From positions 25,432-89,431 of the forward strand of contig NZ_JAAEDI010000026.1 in NCBI RefSeq assembly GCF_018129025.1: 64,000 bases of DNA, given 5' to 3'. This stretch comes from Neoroseomonas terrae (GTDB taxonomy: Bacteria; Pseudomonadota; Alphaproteobacteria; Acetobacterales; Acetobacteraceae). This document shows positions 24,484 to 33,469 of this stretch, in pieces (position 1 is the first letter of the stretch; each line of letters starts with the position of its first letter). Below the pieces are notes generated by a model that saw only the letters and a list, made by a program, of their open reading frames with translations, had not been told where the DNA came from and did no database searches. The position numbers were made by a program, and so were the translations under genes.

Positions 24484-25593
24484 ATGCAGAGCTTCCAGCA
24501 GGATTGTGTCGAACTGGCCTTCCGCAGGTTCCGCCGCGGAGAGGTCGACCGGCGCACGCTGTTCGCCGGCCTTGCCGCGCTCGGCGTGGCCAGCCTGGCG
24601 GACGGGCAGGCGCAGGCGCAGGCCGCCCGCAGGTTGGTCATGGTGAATTGGGGCGGCATCGCCAATCAGGGCTTCGGGAACTTCTACGGTGCCCCCTTCA
24701 TGGCAGCCAATCCGGGCTGGACGGTGGAGCAGGACAGCACCGGACCTTCCGCCGGCCGCATCCGGTCCATGGTGGAAAGCGGGCGGGTGACCTGGGATCT
24801 GTGCGATTCCTCAGCGTCCTCCTCGGTGCTGCTGGGCCGGCAGAACCTTGTGACGAAGATCAACTACGACATCGTCAAGAAGGAGGACACGCTGCCGACC
24901 GGCTTCGCGCTGGAATACGGGGCGGCGCCATACTCCTTCAGCTCGGTGCTCTGCTACGACAGCGCGAAGTTCCCGCAGGGCGGGCCGACGTCCTGGGCGG
25001 ATTTCTGGGACCTTCGCCGCTTCCCCGGCACGCGGCTGATGCGGCGGGATGCGATGGCGACGCTCGATGCCGCGCAGATGGCGCTCGGGAAGGATCCGGC
25101 GAATCTCTACCCGCTCGACGTCCGGGCGACGGTGCGCAAGGCGGCCGAGCTGCGCCGCAACGCCGTGTACTGGAACAGCGGGAGCGAGAGCGAGCAGTTC
25201 CTCCGGACCGGCGAGGCGGTGATGGGCCAGATCTGGCACACCCGGGCAACGGTGCTGGAACGCGAAACGAACGGCCGCATCAAGTTCATCTGGCCACAGG
25301 CGCTGCTCCAGGCGGGCATCTTCGTCATCCCCCGCGGCAATCCGGGCGGGGAGGGTGCGCAGCGGCTGCTCGCCTCCATGCTCGCCAATGCGGAACCGCA
25401 GGTGGAATTGCTGAAGCTGCTCGGCAACGGGCCGTGCAATCCGCGCGCGGCCGCGCTGGTGCCCGCCGATCTGCGCAAGAACAACCCGACCGATCCGGAG
25501 AATGCGCGGGTGCAGGTGGTGCTGAATGGCGAGTGGTGGGGCCGGAACTACCAGCAGGCCAATGCCGACTTCATCGACGCCATCACGGGCTGA
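24484..25593 (+). CDS. Periplasmic binding protein of a polyamine-type ABC transporter
   Basis: A 369-residue extracellular solute-binding protein of the PotD/PotF type. The N-terminal stretch has FRRFRRGEVDRRTLFAGLAALG, a long Tat-like signal with RR before the hydrophobic part and an AQAQA cleavage zone. LVMVNWGGIANQGF is the family's first strand, SWADFWD and PGTRLMRRD the usual later blocks. The ATG at 24484 is preceded by AGGAGAG. It leads the operon of hydroxyacid dehydrogenase, class II aldolase, ATPase, two permeases and an amidinohydrolase, so a cationic or guanidino compound is a likely ligand (inference). Confidence 0.9.
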   Translation: MQSFQQDCVELAFRRFRRGEVDRRTLFAGLAALGVASLADGQAQAQAARRLVMVNWGGIANQGFGNFYGAPFMAANPGWTVEQDSTGPSAGRIRSMVESGRVTWDLCDSSASSSVLLGRQNLVTKINYDIVKKEDTLPTGFALEYGAAPYSFSSVLCYDSAKFPQGGPTSWADFWDLRRFPGTRLMRRDAMATLDAAQMALGKDPANLYPLDVRATVRKAAELRRNAVYWNSGSESEQFLRTGEAVMGQIWHTRATVLERETNGRIKFIWPQALLQAGIFVIPRGNPGGEGAQRLLASMLANAEPQVELLKLLGNGPCNPRAAALVPADLRKNNPTDPENARVQVVLNGEWWGRNYQQANADFIDAITG

Positions 25594-25602
25594 CGCTGGC
25601 CC

Positions 25603-26541
25603 GTGAGACTGCTGATCAAGTCAGGTGGCGAGGAGGCGGTGCCGGAATGGCGCGCCGCCTTCGCCGGGATCGCGCCGCATCTCGACGTGCGCTGGTGGGA
25701 CGATCGGGATGTCGACCCGGCGACGGTGGATTTCGCGCTGGTCTGGGACCCGGAGCCCGGGCGGCTCGCCGCGCTGCCCAAGCTGCGGGCAATCTTTGGC
25801 GCCGGTGCGGGGGTGGACTACATCCTGCGTGACCCGCTGCTGCCGGCGGCCGTGCCCCTCGTTCGCTGCGTCCCGCCCGAAGCGACGCAGCGCATGGGCG
25901 AGTTCGCCGTCTGGGCCGTGCTGTCGCTCAACAAGGATGCGCGGCGCATGGCGATCGCGCAGGCAGGGGCGCGCTGGGATGCCTTTGATCCGCCCTTCGC
26001 GGCGGCCGAGCGCACCGTCGGCGTGATGGGCCTCGGCGCGATGGGGATGCGCGCGGCCCAGATGATCGCCGGCCTCGGCATTCCGGTGGTTGGCTGGTCA
26101 CGCACGCGGAAGATGCTGCCGGGGATCGAGACATTTTCCGGCGACGGGGAACGCGATGCCTTCCTGGCGCGCTGCGGCGTGCTGGTCTGCCTGCTGCCGG
26201 CGACACCGGAGACGGCCGGCATCCTGGCGGCGCCGCTGTTCGCGAAACTGCCGCGCGGCGCAGGGCTGGTGCAGCTTGGCCGCGGGATGCAGCAATCCAC
26301 GCGTGACATCGTGGCGGCGCTGGATAGCGGACAGCTTTCGGGCGCGGTGCTCGACGTGTTCGAGCAGGAGCCACCGCCCGGCGACAGCCCCATCTGGTCG
26401 CATCCGAAGATCATCGTGACGCCGCATGCCGCGAGCACGCCGAGCCGGCAGGAACGCGCGCGCTACGTCGCCGGCTGCATCGCCGGGCTCGAGCGCGGCG
26501 AGGCGCTACCAAACCTCTACAGTCCCGAGCGAGGCTACTGA
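25603..26541 (+). CDS. D-2-hydroxyacid dehydrogenase, GhrA-like
   Basis: A 312-residue NAD(P)-dependent hydroxyacid dehydrogenase. The coenzyme motif GLGAMG is at residues 143-148. Catalytic Arg (LGRGMQQS), Glu (FEQEPPP) and His (TPHAAS) are in the expected order. The short N-terminal part and the WxxxR-type spacing match glyoxylate/hydroxypyruvate reductase A. It starts with GTG nine bases after the binding-protein stop. Within this operon it probably reduces a small 2-oxoacid made during breakdown of the imported compound. Confidence 0.88.
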   Translation: MRLLIKSGGEEAVPEWRAAFAGIAPHLDVRWWDDRDVDPATVDFALVWDPEPGRLAALPKLRAIFGAGAGVDYILRDPLLPAAVPLVRCVPPEATQRMGEFAVWAVLSLNKDARRMAIAQAGARWDAFDPPFAAAERTVGVMGLGAMGMRAAQMIAGLGIPVVGWSRTRKMLPGIETFSGDGERDAFLARCGVLVCLLPATPETAGILAAPLFAKLPRGAGLVQLGRGMQQSTRDIVAALDSGQLSGAVLDVFEQEPPPGDSPIWSHPKIIVTPHAASTPSRQERARYVAGCIAGLERGEALPNLYSPERGY

Positions 26542-27311
26542 TGGCCCTTCCGCCGCCGCCGGTGAAGCCGGACCCCAACCGCATCCAGACCGAGCAGGAG
26601 GTGCGCGAGGACCTCGCAGCCGCCTATCGGTTGATCGCCCTGTTCGGCATGACCGACCTCGTCTTCACGCACCTGTCCGCGCGGCTGCCGGGCGAGGGGC
26701 ATCGCTTCCTGGTGAACCCATACGGCCTGCTGTTCGAGGAGATCACGGCAAGCAGCCTCGTCGTCGTGGATGCCGAAGGTGAGCCTTTGCAGGACACATC
26801 CTGGCCGGTGAACCCGGCGGGCTTCGTGATTCATTCGGCCGTTCACCGCGAATGTCCGCAGGCGATGTGCGTCATGCACACGCATACGCTGGCCGGCATG
26901 GCGGTGGCGGCGCAGACCGGCGGGCTGCTGCCGCTGAACCAGATGAGCATCGAGTTCGACGGCAAGGTCGCGCTGCACGACTACGAAGGCGTCGCGGCGG
27001 ATGACAACCTGTCCGAGCGCGAGCGGCTGGTGCGCGACCTTGGCGACAAGCCCTGCATGATCCTGCGCCATCATGGGCTGCTGACGGTGGGGCCGACCGT
27101 CGCGGCGGCTTTCTACTGGATGTACTATCTGGAGCAGGCGTGCCGTATTCAGCTTGCCGCACAGTCCTCAGGCGTGCCGCTCGCCATTCCGCCGGCGCAG
27201 GTGGTGACCCGCACGGCCGCGCAGTTCGGCACCGGCCCGACCAAGGGGTGGCTGCCGTGGCAGGCGCTGCGCCGGAAGCTGGACCGCGAGCAGCCGGACT
27301 ACATCTCGTGA
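26541..27311 (+). CDS. Class II aldolase/adducin-family protein
   Basis: A 256-residue protein of the class II aldolase/adducin fold. Zinc-binding histidines lie in MHTHTLAGM (about residues 112-120) and ILRHHGLLTVG; a catalytic acidic residue region precedes them. Close relatives are annotated only as aldolases, so the substrate is open. Its ATG overlaps the previous stop by one base (TGATG), and its own stop overlaps the GTG of the ATPase gene. The chain of overlaps indicates one tightly coupled mRNA. Confidence 0.88.
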   Translation: MALPPPPVKPDPNRIQTEQEVREDLAAAYRLIALFGMTDLVFTHLSARLPGEGHRFLVNPYGLLFEEITASSLVVVDAEGEPLQDTSWPVNPAGFVIHSAVHRECPQAMCVMHTHTLAGMAVAAQTGGLLPLNQMSIEFDGKVALHDYEGVAADDNLSERERLVRDLGDKPCMILRHHGLLTVGPTVAAAFYWMYYLEQACRIQLAAQSSGVPLAIPPAQVVTRTAAQFGTGPTKGWLPWQALRRKLDREQPDYIS

Positions 27312-28411
27312 GCGATGCGCGCGGTCACGCGCTGTCGCTGCGGGAGGTCAGCAAGCACTATGGGTCCTTCGCCGCGGTGGAGCGTGTTTCGCTGGAAGTA
27401 GGGCAGGGCGAGTTCCTGACGCTGCTCGGCCCGTCCGGATCGGGGAAGACAACGATCCTGATGGCGGTGGCGGGTTTCGTGACGCCGACCGCCGGCAGCA
27501 TCCTGCTGGATGGTGCGGACATCACGCCGCTGCCGCCGGAGAAGCGTAACTTCGGCATGGTCTTCCAGGGCTACGCGCTGTTTCCGCACATGACGGTGGT
27601 GGAGAACGTCGCCTTCCCGCTGCGCGTGCGCGGCCTGTCGCGCGCCGACCGGGATGCGAAGGTTCGCGCGGCGCTGGATCTGGTGCAGCTCGGCCAGTTC
27701 GCGGACCGGCTGCCGAAGCAGCTCTCGGGCGGACAGCAGCAGCGTGTCGCGCTCGCCCGCGCGCTGGTCTTCGACCCGAACCTGCTGCTGCTGGATGAAC
27801 CGCTCTCAGCACTCGACAAGAAGCTGCGGGCGGAGTTGCAGGAGGAGCTGAAGGCGCTGCACCGCCGTGTCGGCCGCACCTTCATCAACGTCACTCATGA
27901 CCAGGAGGAGGCGCTGTCGATGTCCGACCGCATCGCCATCCTCAACCATGGCAAGCTGATCCAGCACGGCGCGCCCGGGGCGCTGTATGAGCGGCCGCGT
28001 ACACGCTTCGTCGCTGATTTCCTTGGCAAGTCGAACTTCCTGGACGGCACGGTGCGCGATTCCCGGCCAGGTGGCTTTGCCCTTGAAAACGGGGCGTCGC
28101 GGCTGGCGGTTGCGCTGCCGGACGGCGAGGCGCCGCCAGCGGACGGAACGCGCAGCCTGCTGTCGCTGCGACCGGAGAAGATCGACCTGCTGCCCGAGGG
28201 GCAATCCGCCGACAATGTGCTCGAGGGCCGCGTGGTGTCCTGGGCCTATCTCGGCACGGGCTTTTCCCTGCGCATCGCAACGGAGGCCCTCGGCGAGATC
28301 CGCGCCAACCTGCCCGCCTGGCGTTCGGCATTCGCGCCAACGGAGGGCCTGCCCGTCCGTCTCGGCTGGGATGCTAGGGCGGCGGTGCCGGTCGCAGAGG
28401 ATGCACCGTGA
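27308..28411 (+). CDS. ABC transporter ATP-binding protein, PotA-like
   Basis: A 367-residue ATPase of the polyamine/opine/phosphonate-type importers. Walker A GPSGSGKTT is at residues 41-49; the Q-loop (VFQGYALFPHMTV), signature LSGGQQQR, Walker B LLLLDEPLSALD and the switch His in NVTHDQEEA follow in order. The C-terminal 120 residues form a TOBE regulatory domain. The GTG start at 27308 in a GTGA overlap was chosen because the family begins here; the longer frame is antisense-like aldolase sequence. Confidence 0.93.
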   Translation: MSDARGHALSLREVSKHYGSFAAVERVSLEVGQGEFLTLLGPSGSGKTTILMAVAGFVTPTAGSILLDGADITPLPPEKRNFGMVFQGYALFPHMTVVENVAFPLRVRGLSRADRDAKVRAALDLVQLGQFADRLPKQLSGGQQQRVALARALVFDPNLLLLDEPLSALDKKLRAELQEELKALHRRVGRTFINVTHDQEEALSMSDRIAILNHGKLIQHGAPGALYERPRTRFVADFLGKSNFLDGTVRDSRPGGFALENGASRLAVALPDGEAPPADGTRSLLSLRPEKIDLLPEGQSADNVLEGRVVSWAYLGTGFSLRIATEALGEIRANLPAWRSAFAPTEGLPVRLGWDARAAVPVAEDAP

Positions 28412-29253
28412 CGGGCACCGGACGCGCCGGGGTCGGCTGGTGGCTGCTGATCCTGCCGGCGTTCGCGCTGCTGCTGGCCTTCTACATCGCGCCCATCGTG
28501 CAGGTGCTGGCGATCAGCGTGACCGATCCGGAGCCCGGCCTAGGCAACTATGAGCGCATCTTCACCTCGGGCGCGGTGCAGCGGGTAATCCTCACTACCC
28601 TGCGCATCTGCGCCATCACCACGGTGCTGGCGTTGCTGCTCGGCTACGCCATCGCCTATGCCATCACGCTCGCCTCGCCGCGGGCGCGCGGCTGGTGGGT
28701 GCTAGCCGTGCTGGTGCCGCTGTGGATTTCCGTGCTGGTGCGCGCCTTCGCCTGGGTCACGCTGCTGCGCCGCCAGGGGCTGGTGAACAACACCCTCATG
28801 AATGCCGGCATGATAAGCGAACCGCTGCCGCTGGTTTGGAACGAGTTCGGCATCATCGTGGGCATGGTCCACTACATGGTGCCCTTCGCGGTGTTGCCGA
28901 TGCTGGCCTCGATGCGGGAGATCGACCCGCGGCTGCTTGCCGCCGCGCGTGGGTTGGGGGCAACGCGGTTCGAGGTGTTCCGCCGCGTCTTCCTTCCACT
29001 GTCCATGCCGGGCATCATCGCTGCCGGCGTGCTGGTCTTCATCTTCTCGCTCGGCTTCTACATCACCCCGGCAATCCTCGGCGGCGGCAAGACTCTGATG
29101 GTCGCAGAATGGATCAGCCTGCAGATCCTGGACCTGATCCGCTGGGGGCTCGGGACCATGATGGCGACGATGCTGGTCGTGGCGATCCTGGTGACGCTCG
29201 CGGTGTTCTCCCGCGTGGTCGATCTGCGACGCATCTTCGGGGCGGGGGGCTGA
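28408..29253 (+). CDS. ABC transporter permease, PotB-like
   Basis: A 281-residue inner-membrane permease with six predicted helices. The EAA loop is at about residues 170-190 (LAAARGLGATRFEVFRRVFLPLSMPGI), the ATPase contact site. It starts with GTG in another GTGA overlap with the ATPase gene. With the following gene it forms the heterodimeric channel of the polyamine-type importer. Confidence 0.93.
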   Translation: MTGTGRAGVGWWLLILPAFALLLAFYIAPIVQVLAISVTDPEPGLGNYERIFTSGAVQRVILTTLRICAITTVLALLLGYAIAYAITLASPRARGWWVLAVLVPLWISVLVRAFAWVTLLRRQGLVNNTLMNAGMISEPLPLVWNEFGIIVGMVHYMVPFAVLPMLASMREIDPRLLAAARGLGATRFEVFRRVFLPLSMPGIIAAGVLVFIFSLGFYITPAILGGGKTLMVAEWISLQILDLIRWGLGTMMATMLVVAILVTLAVFSRVVDLRRIFGAGG

Positions 29254-29257
29254 GGCG

Positions 29258-30046
29258 ATGGACGGAACCTATCGCCCCGGCACCGTCGGACGCGGCCTGG
29301 CCTGGGCCACGGCGGCCTATCTGGTGCTGCCGATCCTGATCATCCTGCCGGTCGCGCTGACCGACCAGCGGTATCTGTCGCTGCCGGAGGATGGGATCAG
29401 CTTCCAGCACTTCCGCACCGTGCTGACCTCCCCGGAATGGCTGGGGTCGATCTGGCAGTCCTTCACCATCGCGGTGGCGGCGACGGTGCTGTCTGTGACG
29501 GCAGGGACGCTCTGCGCCATAGGCTGCTGGCGGATCTCGCGCCGGGCAACGGAACTCATCCGCGTGCTGATGCTGCTGCCGCTGATTATTCCGTCCATCG
29601 TCTATGCCATCGGGCTGTACCGGTATTTCGGGCCGCTCGGGTTGCTTGACCGCTTCCTGGGGGTGGTGATCGCGCATGGGGTAACGGGGATCCCCTATGT
29701 GGTGATCACGGTCTCCACCGCGCTCGCCACCTTCGATCCGCGGCTGGAGCAGGCGGCGCGCGGCATGGGGGCGTCCCTGTCGCAGACGCTGCGCTGGGTG
29801 ATTCTGCCGCGCATCGCGCCGGGCATCTTCTCGGGCGCCATCTTCGCCTTCATCCATTCCTGGGATGAACTGGTGATGGTGCTGTTCATCGCGTCCCGCG
29901 ACGTCTTCACCCTACCGCGCCGCATCTGGGACGGAATAAACGAGAACCTGGACCCGGCGATGGCGGCGGTCGCGGTGCTGCTGATCCTGTTCACGCTGTT
30001 GCTGCTCATGGCCGACCGGGCCCTGCGGCGGCGCAGCGAAGGCTGA
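29258..30046 (+). CDS. ABC transporter permease, PotC-like
   Basis: A 262-residue permease with six predicted helices and the EAA loop LEQAARGMGASLSQTLRWVILPRIAPGI at about residues 165-190. Starts five bases after the first permease gene. Together with the binding protein, ATPase and first permease it makes a complete importer of the spermidine/putrescine class (inner membrane). The amidinohydrolase gene follows 25 bases later. Confidence 0.93.
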   Translation: MDGTYRPGTVGRGLAWATAAYLVLPILIILPVALTDQRYLSLPEDGISFQHFRTVLTSPEWLGSIWQSFTIAVAATVLSVTAGTLCAIGCWRISRRATELIRVLMLLPLIIPSIVYAIGLYRYFGPLGLLDRFLGVVIAHGVTGIPYVVITVSTALATFDPRLEQAARGMGASLSQTLRWVILPRIAPGIFSGAIFAFIHSWDELVMVLFIASRDVFTLPRRIWDGINENLDPAMAAVAVLLILFTLLLLMADRALRRRSEG

Positions 30047-30071
30047 CACCAACAAGACGGAGGAACGCGCC

Positions 30072-31082
30072 ATGTCGAGCGCGATGAGCGAGTTCGACCA
30101 CCGCTACAACATGCTGATCGAGCGCTTCGCCAGCGAGCCGGAGCCCGGCTTCAATAGCGAGGAGGAACAGGTCTTCGGTTGGGGTCGCCGCTGGGGCTGC
30201 AATTCCGACATCGGCCGCTTGCGCGCGGTGCTGATGCATCGTCCGGGCGAGGAGATGAAGGTTCTCGAGACCCTGCCGCTGATCCCGGAACTCGGCGCCC
30301 ACGGCGACCCGGCGACCGGCGCCTATTGGCGTGGGGAGGTGATCCCCTCGCTCGCCGAGCAGCAGGCGCAGCACGATGCGCTCGCCGCCGCGCTGCGCGA
30401 GGAAGGCGTCGAGGTGGTGATGCTGAACCGCGCCGCGACCGGCCGCCACAAGTCGATCTACACGCGGGATTCCTGCATCGCCGTCGATGGCGGCGCCATC
30501 GTCACCCGCATGGGCCCGCGCATCCGGCGCGGCGAGGAACGGCCGGTAACGGAGACGCTCGCCGCGCTCGGCATGCCGATCCTGCGCACGGTCGCCGGCA
30601 CCGGGCTGATGGAGGGCGGCTCATTCGCCTATATCCGCCCGGATGTGGCGGTCGTCGGCGTTTCCTCCCGCGTCAATGAGGAAGGCGCACGGCAGGTGGA
30701 GGAAGTGTTGGCGCTGCAGGGGACGCGTCTGATCCGCGTGCAGATCCCCGGCTACCGCCTGCATATCGATGGCGCCTTCGTGATGATCGACCACGACGTC
30801 GCACTGGTGAATCCCTCGACGTTGCCCTTCGTCTTCATGGAGGAACTGAAGCGGCTCGGCATCCGCATGATCCCGCTGAACCATCAGGACCCGTCCTGGG
30901 CGATCAACTGCCTGGCCGTCGCGCCGGGCCGCGTGCTGATGAGCGACCAGGTCGGCCCGCGCACGCAAGAGGCACTGGACAAGGCCGGGATCAGCGTCCG
31001 GCTCGTGACCTATGACAAGGTCTATCTCGGCGGCGGTGGGATTCACTGCTCCACCTCGCCGCTGGTGCGCGACCCGGTCTGA
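30072..31082 (+). CDS. Guanidino-group-modifying hydrolase (DDAH/arginine deiminase-like)
   Basis: A 336-residue protein of the amidinotransferase/dimethylarginine dimethylaminohydrolase superfamily. The catalytic set is in place: Asp133 (YTRDSC), Glu181 (MEGGS), His231 (YRLHIDGAF) and nucleophile Cys326 (GGGIHCSTSP). Such enzymes attack the guanidinium carbon of arginine-like compounds, giving citrulline or an amine plus urea-type product. It closes the polyamine-type ABC operon with an AGACGGAGGAACG ribosome site, which supports import and breakdown of a guanidino compound. Exact substrate, arginine versus methylated arginine or another guanidine, cannot be told. Confidence 0.88.
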   Translation: MSSAMSEFDHRYNMLIERFASEPEPGFNSEEEQVFGWGRRWGCNSDIGRLRAVLMHRPGEEMKVLETLPLIPELGAHGDPATGAYWRGEVIPSLAEQQAQHDALAAALREEGVEVVMLNRAATGRHKSIYTRDSCIAVDGGAIVTRMGPRIRRGEERPVTETLAALGMPILRTVAGTGLMEGGSFAYIRPDVAVVGVSSRVNEEGARQVEEVLALQGTRLIRVQIPGYRLHIDGAFVMIDHDVALVNPSTLPFVFMEELKRLGIRMIPLNHQDPSWAINCLAVAPGRVLMSDQVGPRTQEALDKAGISVRLVTYDKVYLGGGGIHCSTSPLVRDPV

Positions 31083-31102
31083 CCAGATCGCGCGGCGCTC
31101 AT

Positions 31103-32689
31103 TCAGCGCTTCGTCACGCCCCAGAAGACGGGCACCGTGGTCTGCCGCAGCCCTTCGACATTGCTGCGGTAGGCGGCCAGCGTCCGGAACTGGCCGGCAT
31201 TGATGTAGGGCAGAACCTGTGCGGCGCGGGCCTGGACCTGTACCAGGATCTGCTGGCGCTTCCCCGGGTCGGATTCCGACCACCAGGCGGTGCGGAGGCG
31301 TTCCAGTTCCTCGTCGCAGGGCCAGCCGGCGGGCGCGGCATCGCAGGTCGCGGCCAGGTAGAGATTCACCAGCGGATTCTGCCCGTCCAGCACGTTCGCC
31401 ACGGTGACGAACAGGTTCCAGCCCCCTTGGTCCGACGGCTCCCGGCGATTGCGGCGCTGGGTCAGCGTCGCCCAGTCCATGGCGACGACATCCATGTTGA
31501 GACCGGCCCGACGCATATTCTCGGACATGGTCAGCGTCACCGCGTTGTTGATCGGCGAATCCGTCGCGTTCAGGAACACCACGCGCTGGCCGTTGTAGCC
31601 TGCCTCACGCAGCAGCTCCCGGGCGCGGGCGACGTTGATGTCGCGCAGACCCTGCGCGCCGGCATCCGATTCCAAAGGCGTGCCGCAGAAGAAGAAGGCG
31701 GGGCAGTAGGGCACCTGCTCGGACGGCGCGACGCCGATCGCCTGGAGGTTCTCCTGCTGATTGATCAGGAACAGCAGCGCCTGCCGTGCGCGGGCGTCGT
31801 TGAAGGGCGGCACGGTCGAGTTCGGCCGCAGCCAGGCCATGAAGCCGACCGGGTTCAGCGCGAAGGTGCGGATGTTGCGGTTGCGTTGGAGCACCGGCAG
31901 GACGTCGGGCGTCGGTTGCTCGACGAAGTCGATCTCGCCCGACTGCAGCGCAGCCGCGGCGGTGGCGGGGTCGCTGATGCCAAGCCATTCGACGCGTTCG
32001 AGCTGCACGACCTTGCCGCCTGCAAGCCCATCGGCCGGCTCACTGCGCGGGCGATACGCGGGGTTGCGGACATACACGGCGCGTTCGCCCGGCAGGTATT
32101 CCTGCTGGCGGAAGATGAAGGGGCCGGAGCCCGTCGGGTCGGTGATGGCCGTATTCGCGGGCGTGCGCGCGATGCGTTCCGGCATGACGAACAGCGCGGA
32201 GGCCGTGGAGCGCGCCAGGGCTTCCGGCACCAGGCCGAAGGGGCGGCTGAGCACAAGGCTGAAGGTCTTGTCGTCCACCACCTCCAGCGAAGCGGTGGCG
32301 GCCATCAGCGCACGGCCGGCGATGTCGCGTTCACCCCAGCGGCGGATGGAGGCGACGGCATCGGCGGCGCGCACTGGCTGGCCGTCATGGAAGGCGAGGC
32401 CATCCCGCAGCGTGAAGCGGTGCGTCATGCCATCGGCCGAGACCTCGTGCCGGTCCACCATCTGCGGCCGTGCATTGCCCTGGCTGTCGAGGCCGAAGAG
32501 CTGGTCGTAGACGAAGAAGCCGTGGTTGCGGACGAAGGCCGCGGTCGAGACGACCGGGTCGAGGCTCGACAACGGGTTGATCAGCACGACGCGCAGCGTG
32601 CCGGTCGGCGTCGTCTGCGCCGGGGCGGGGCGGGGGGTGCCGAGCAGCGCCAGCGCCGCCGCGAGCATGAGGAAACCGCGCCTGGCCAT
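31103..32689 (-). CDS. Peptide/nickel-type ABC solute-binding protein (SBP family 5)
   Basis: A 528-residue periplasmic receptor of the DppA/OppA family. Residues 1-24 are a signal peptide ([24 protein letters not shown]). The first mature block GTLRVVLINPLSSLDPV, then FVYDQLFGLDSQGNARPQM and ALLFLINQQE are standard features. Members bind peptides, opines, glutathione or similar. No matching permease or ATPase genes are next to it, so it is an orphan receptor, and it converges on the amidinohydrolase gene with 20 bases between stops. Confidence 0.9.
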   Translation of the reverse strand: MARRGFLMLAAALALLGTPRPAPAQTTPTGTLRVVLINPLSSLDPVVSTAAFVRNHGFFVYDQLFGLDSQGNARPQMVDRHEVSADGMTHRFTLRDGLAFHDGQPVRAADAVASIRRWGERDIAGRALMAATASLEVVDDKTFSLVLSRPFGLVPEALARSTASALFVMPERIARTPANTAITDPTGSGPFIFRQQEYLPGERAVYVRNPAYRPRSEPADGLAGGKVVQLERVEWLGISDPATAAAALQSGEIDFVEQPTPDVLPVLQRNRNIRTFALNPVGFMAWLRPNSTVPPFNDARARQALLFLINQQENLQAIGVAPSEQVPYCPAFFFCGTPLESDAGAQGLRDINVARARELLREAGYNGQRVVFLNATDSPINNAVTLTMSENMRRAGLNMDVVAMDWATLTQRRNRREPSDQGGWNLFVTVANVLDGQNPLVNLYLAATCDAAPAGWPCDEELERLRTAWWSESDPGKRQQILVQVQARAAQVLPYINAGQFRTLAAYRSNVEGLRQTTVPVFWGVTKR

Positions 32690-32812
32690 CGTCGCCTCCG
32701 TGAAGCCGTGACGCCGGCATCATGGCAGCGCGGCGGGGCAAGTCCAAGCACGGCCCGCCTGGACGGCGCGCGCCGCCGGGCCTTCAATGTCCGCGACGTC
32801 GGAGGGAACCGG

Positions 32813-33469
32813 ATGACCTTTTCGCTGCTGGGGCGCTGCGCGCGGACGGGCCAGTTCGGCGCGGCGGTGACGACCTCCTCCATCGCGGTGGGCACGCGGG
32901 TGCCGTTCCTGGCGGCCGGGCTGGGTGGTGTGCTGACGCAGCATCGGACCGATCCGCGGCTCGGGCCGCGCGGGCTCGATCTGCTGCGGTCGGGGTGTTC
33001 TGCGGAGGCCGCGCTGGCGGCGATCATCGCCTCCACGCCCGATCATCGCTGGCGGCAGGTCGCGGTCATGGACCGGCAGGGACGCACGGCGCATTTCGAC
33101 GGGGAGAGGGTGAAGCCCTGCCGCAGCGTGGCCCATGGCAAGGACGTGGTGGCGCTCGGCAACATCCTGGCGAATGAGCAGGTGGCGCCGGCGATGATGG
33201 AGGCGTTCCTGGCGGCGGGGGATCAGCCGCTCGCCGAACGGCTCCTGCGCGCGCTGGAGGCCGGAGAGGCGGCAGGCGGCGAGCATGGGGAAGTGACGTC
33301 GGCCAGCCTCCTCGTCCTGGATCGGGAGGTCTTTCCCTATGTCGATCTGCGGATCGACAAGGCGGACGGGCCGATCCCGAAGCTGCGCGCACTGTGGGAG
33401 GAGTATGCCCCGCTTGCCGACGGCTTCGTGCAACGTGCGATCGACCCCGAAGACGCACCGGTGATCTGA
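32813..33469 (+). CDS. DUF1028-family protein
   Basis: A 218-residue DUF1028 protein. MTFSLLGRCARTGQFGAAVTTSSIAVGTRVPF is cut here to its key points: the initial T-F-S after Met, Gly-Arg, and SSIAVG typical for the family, which has an Ntn-hydrolase-like fold. Function is unproved; members often lie beside amine, amino-acid or amidase genes. The ATG at 32813 has GGAGGGAACC upstream. Its TGA overlaps the ATG of the class V aminotransferase by one base, so the two are coupled. Confidence 0.85.
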   Translation: MTFSLLGRCARTGQFGAAVTTSSIAVGTRVPFLAAGLGGVLTQHRTDPRLGPRGLDLLRSGCSAEAALAAIIASTPDHRWRQVAVMDRQGRTAHFDGERVKPCRSVAHGKDVVALGNILANEQVAPAMMEAFLAAGDQPLAERLLRALEAGEAAGGEHGEVTSASLLVLDREVFPYVDLRIDKADGPIPKLRALWEEYAPLADGFVQRAIDPEDAPVI

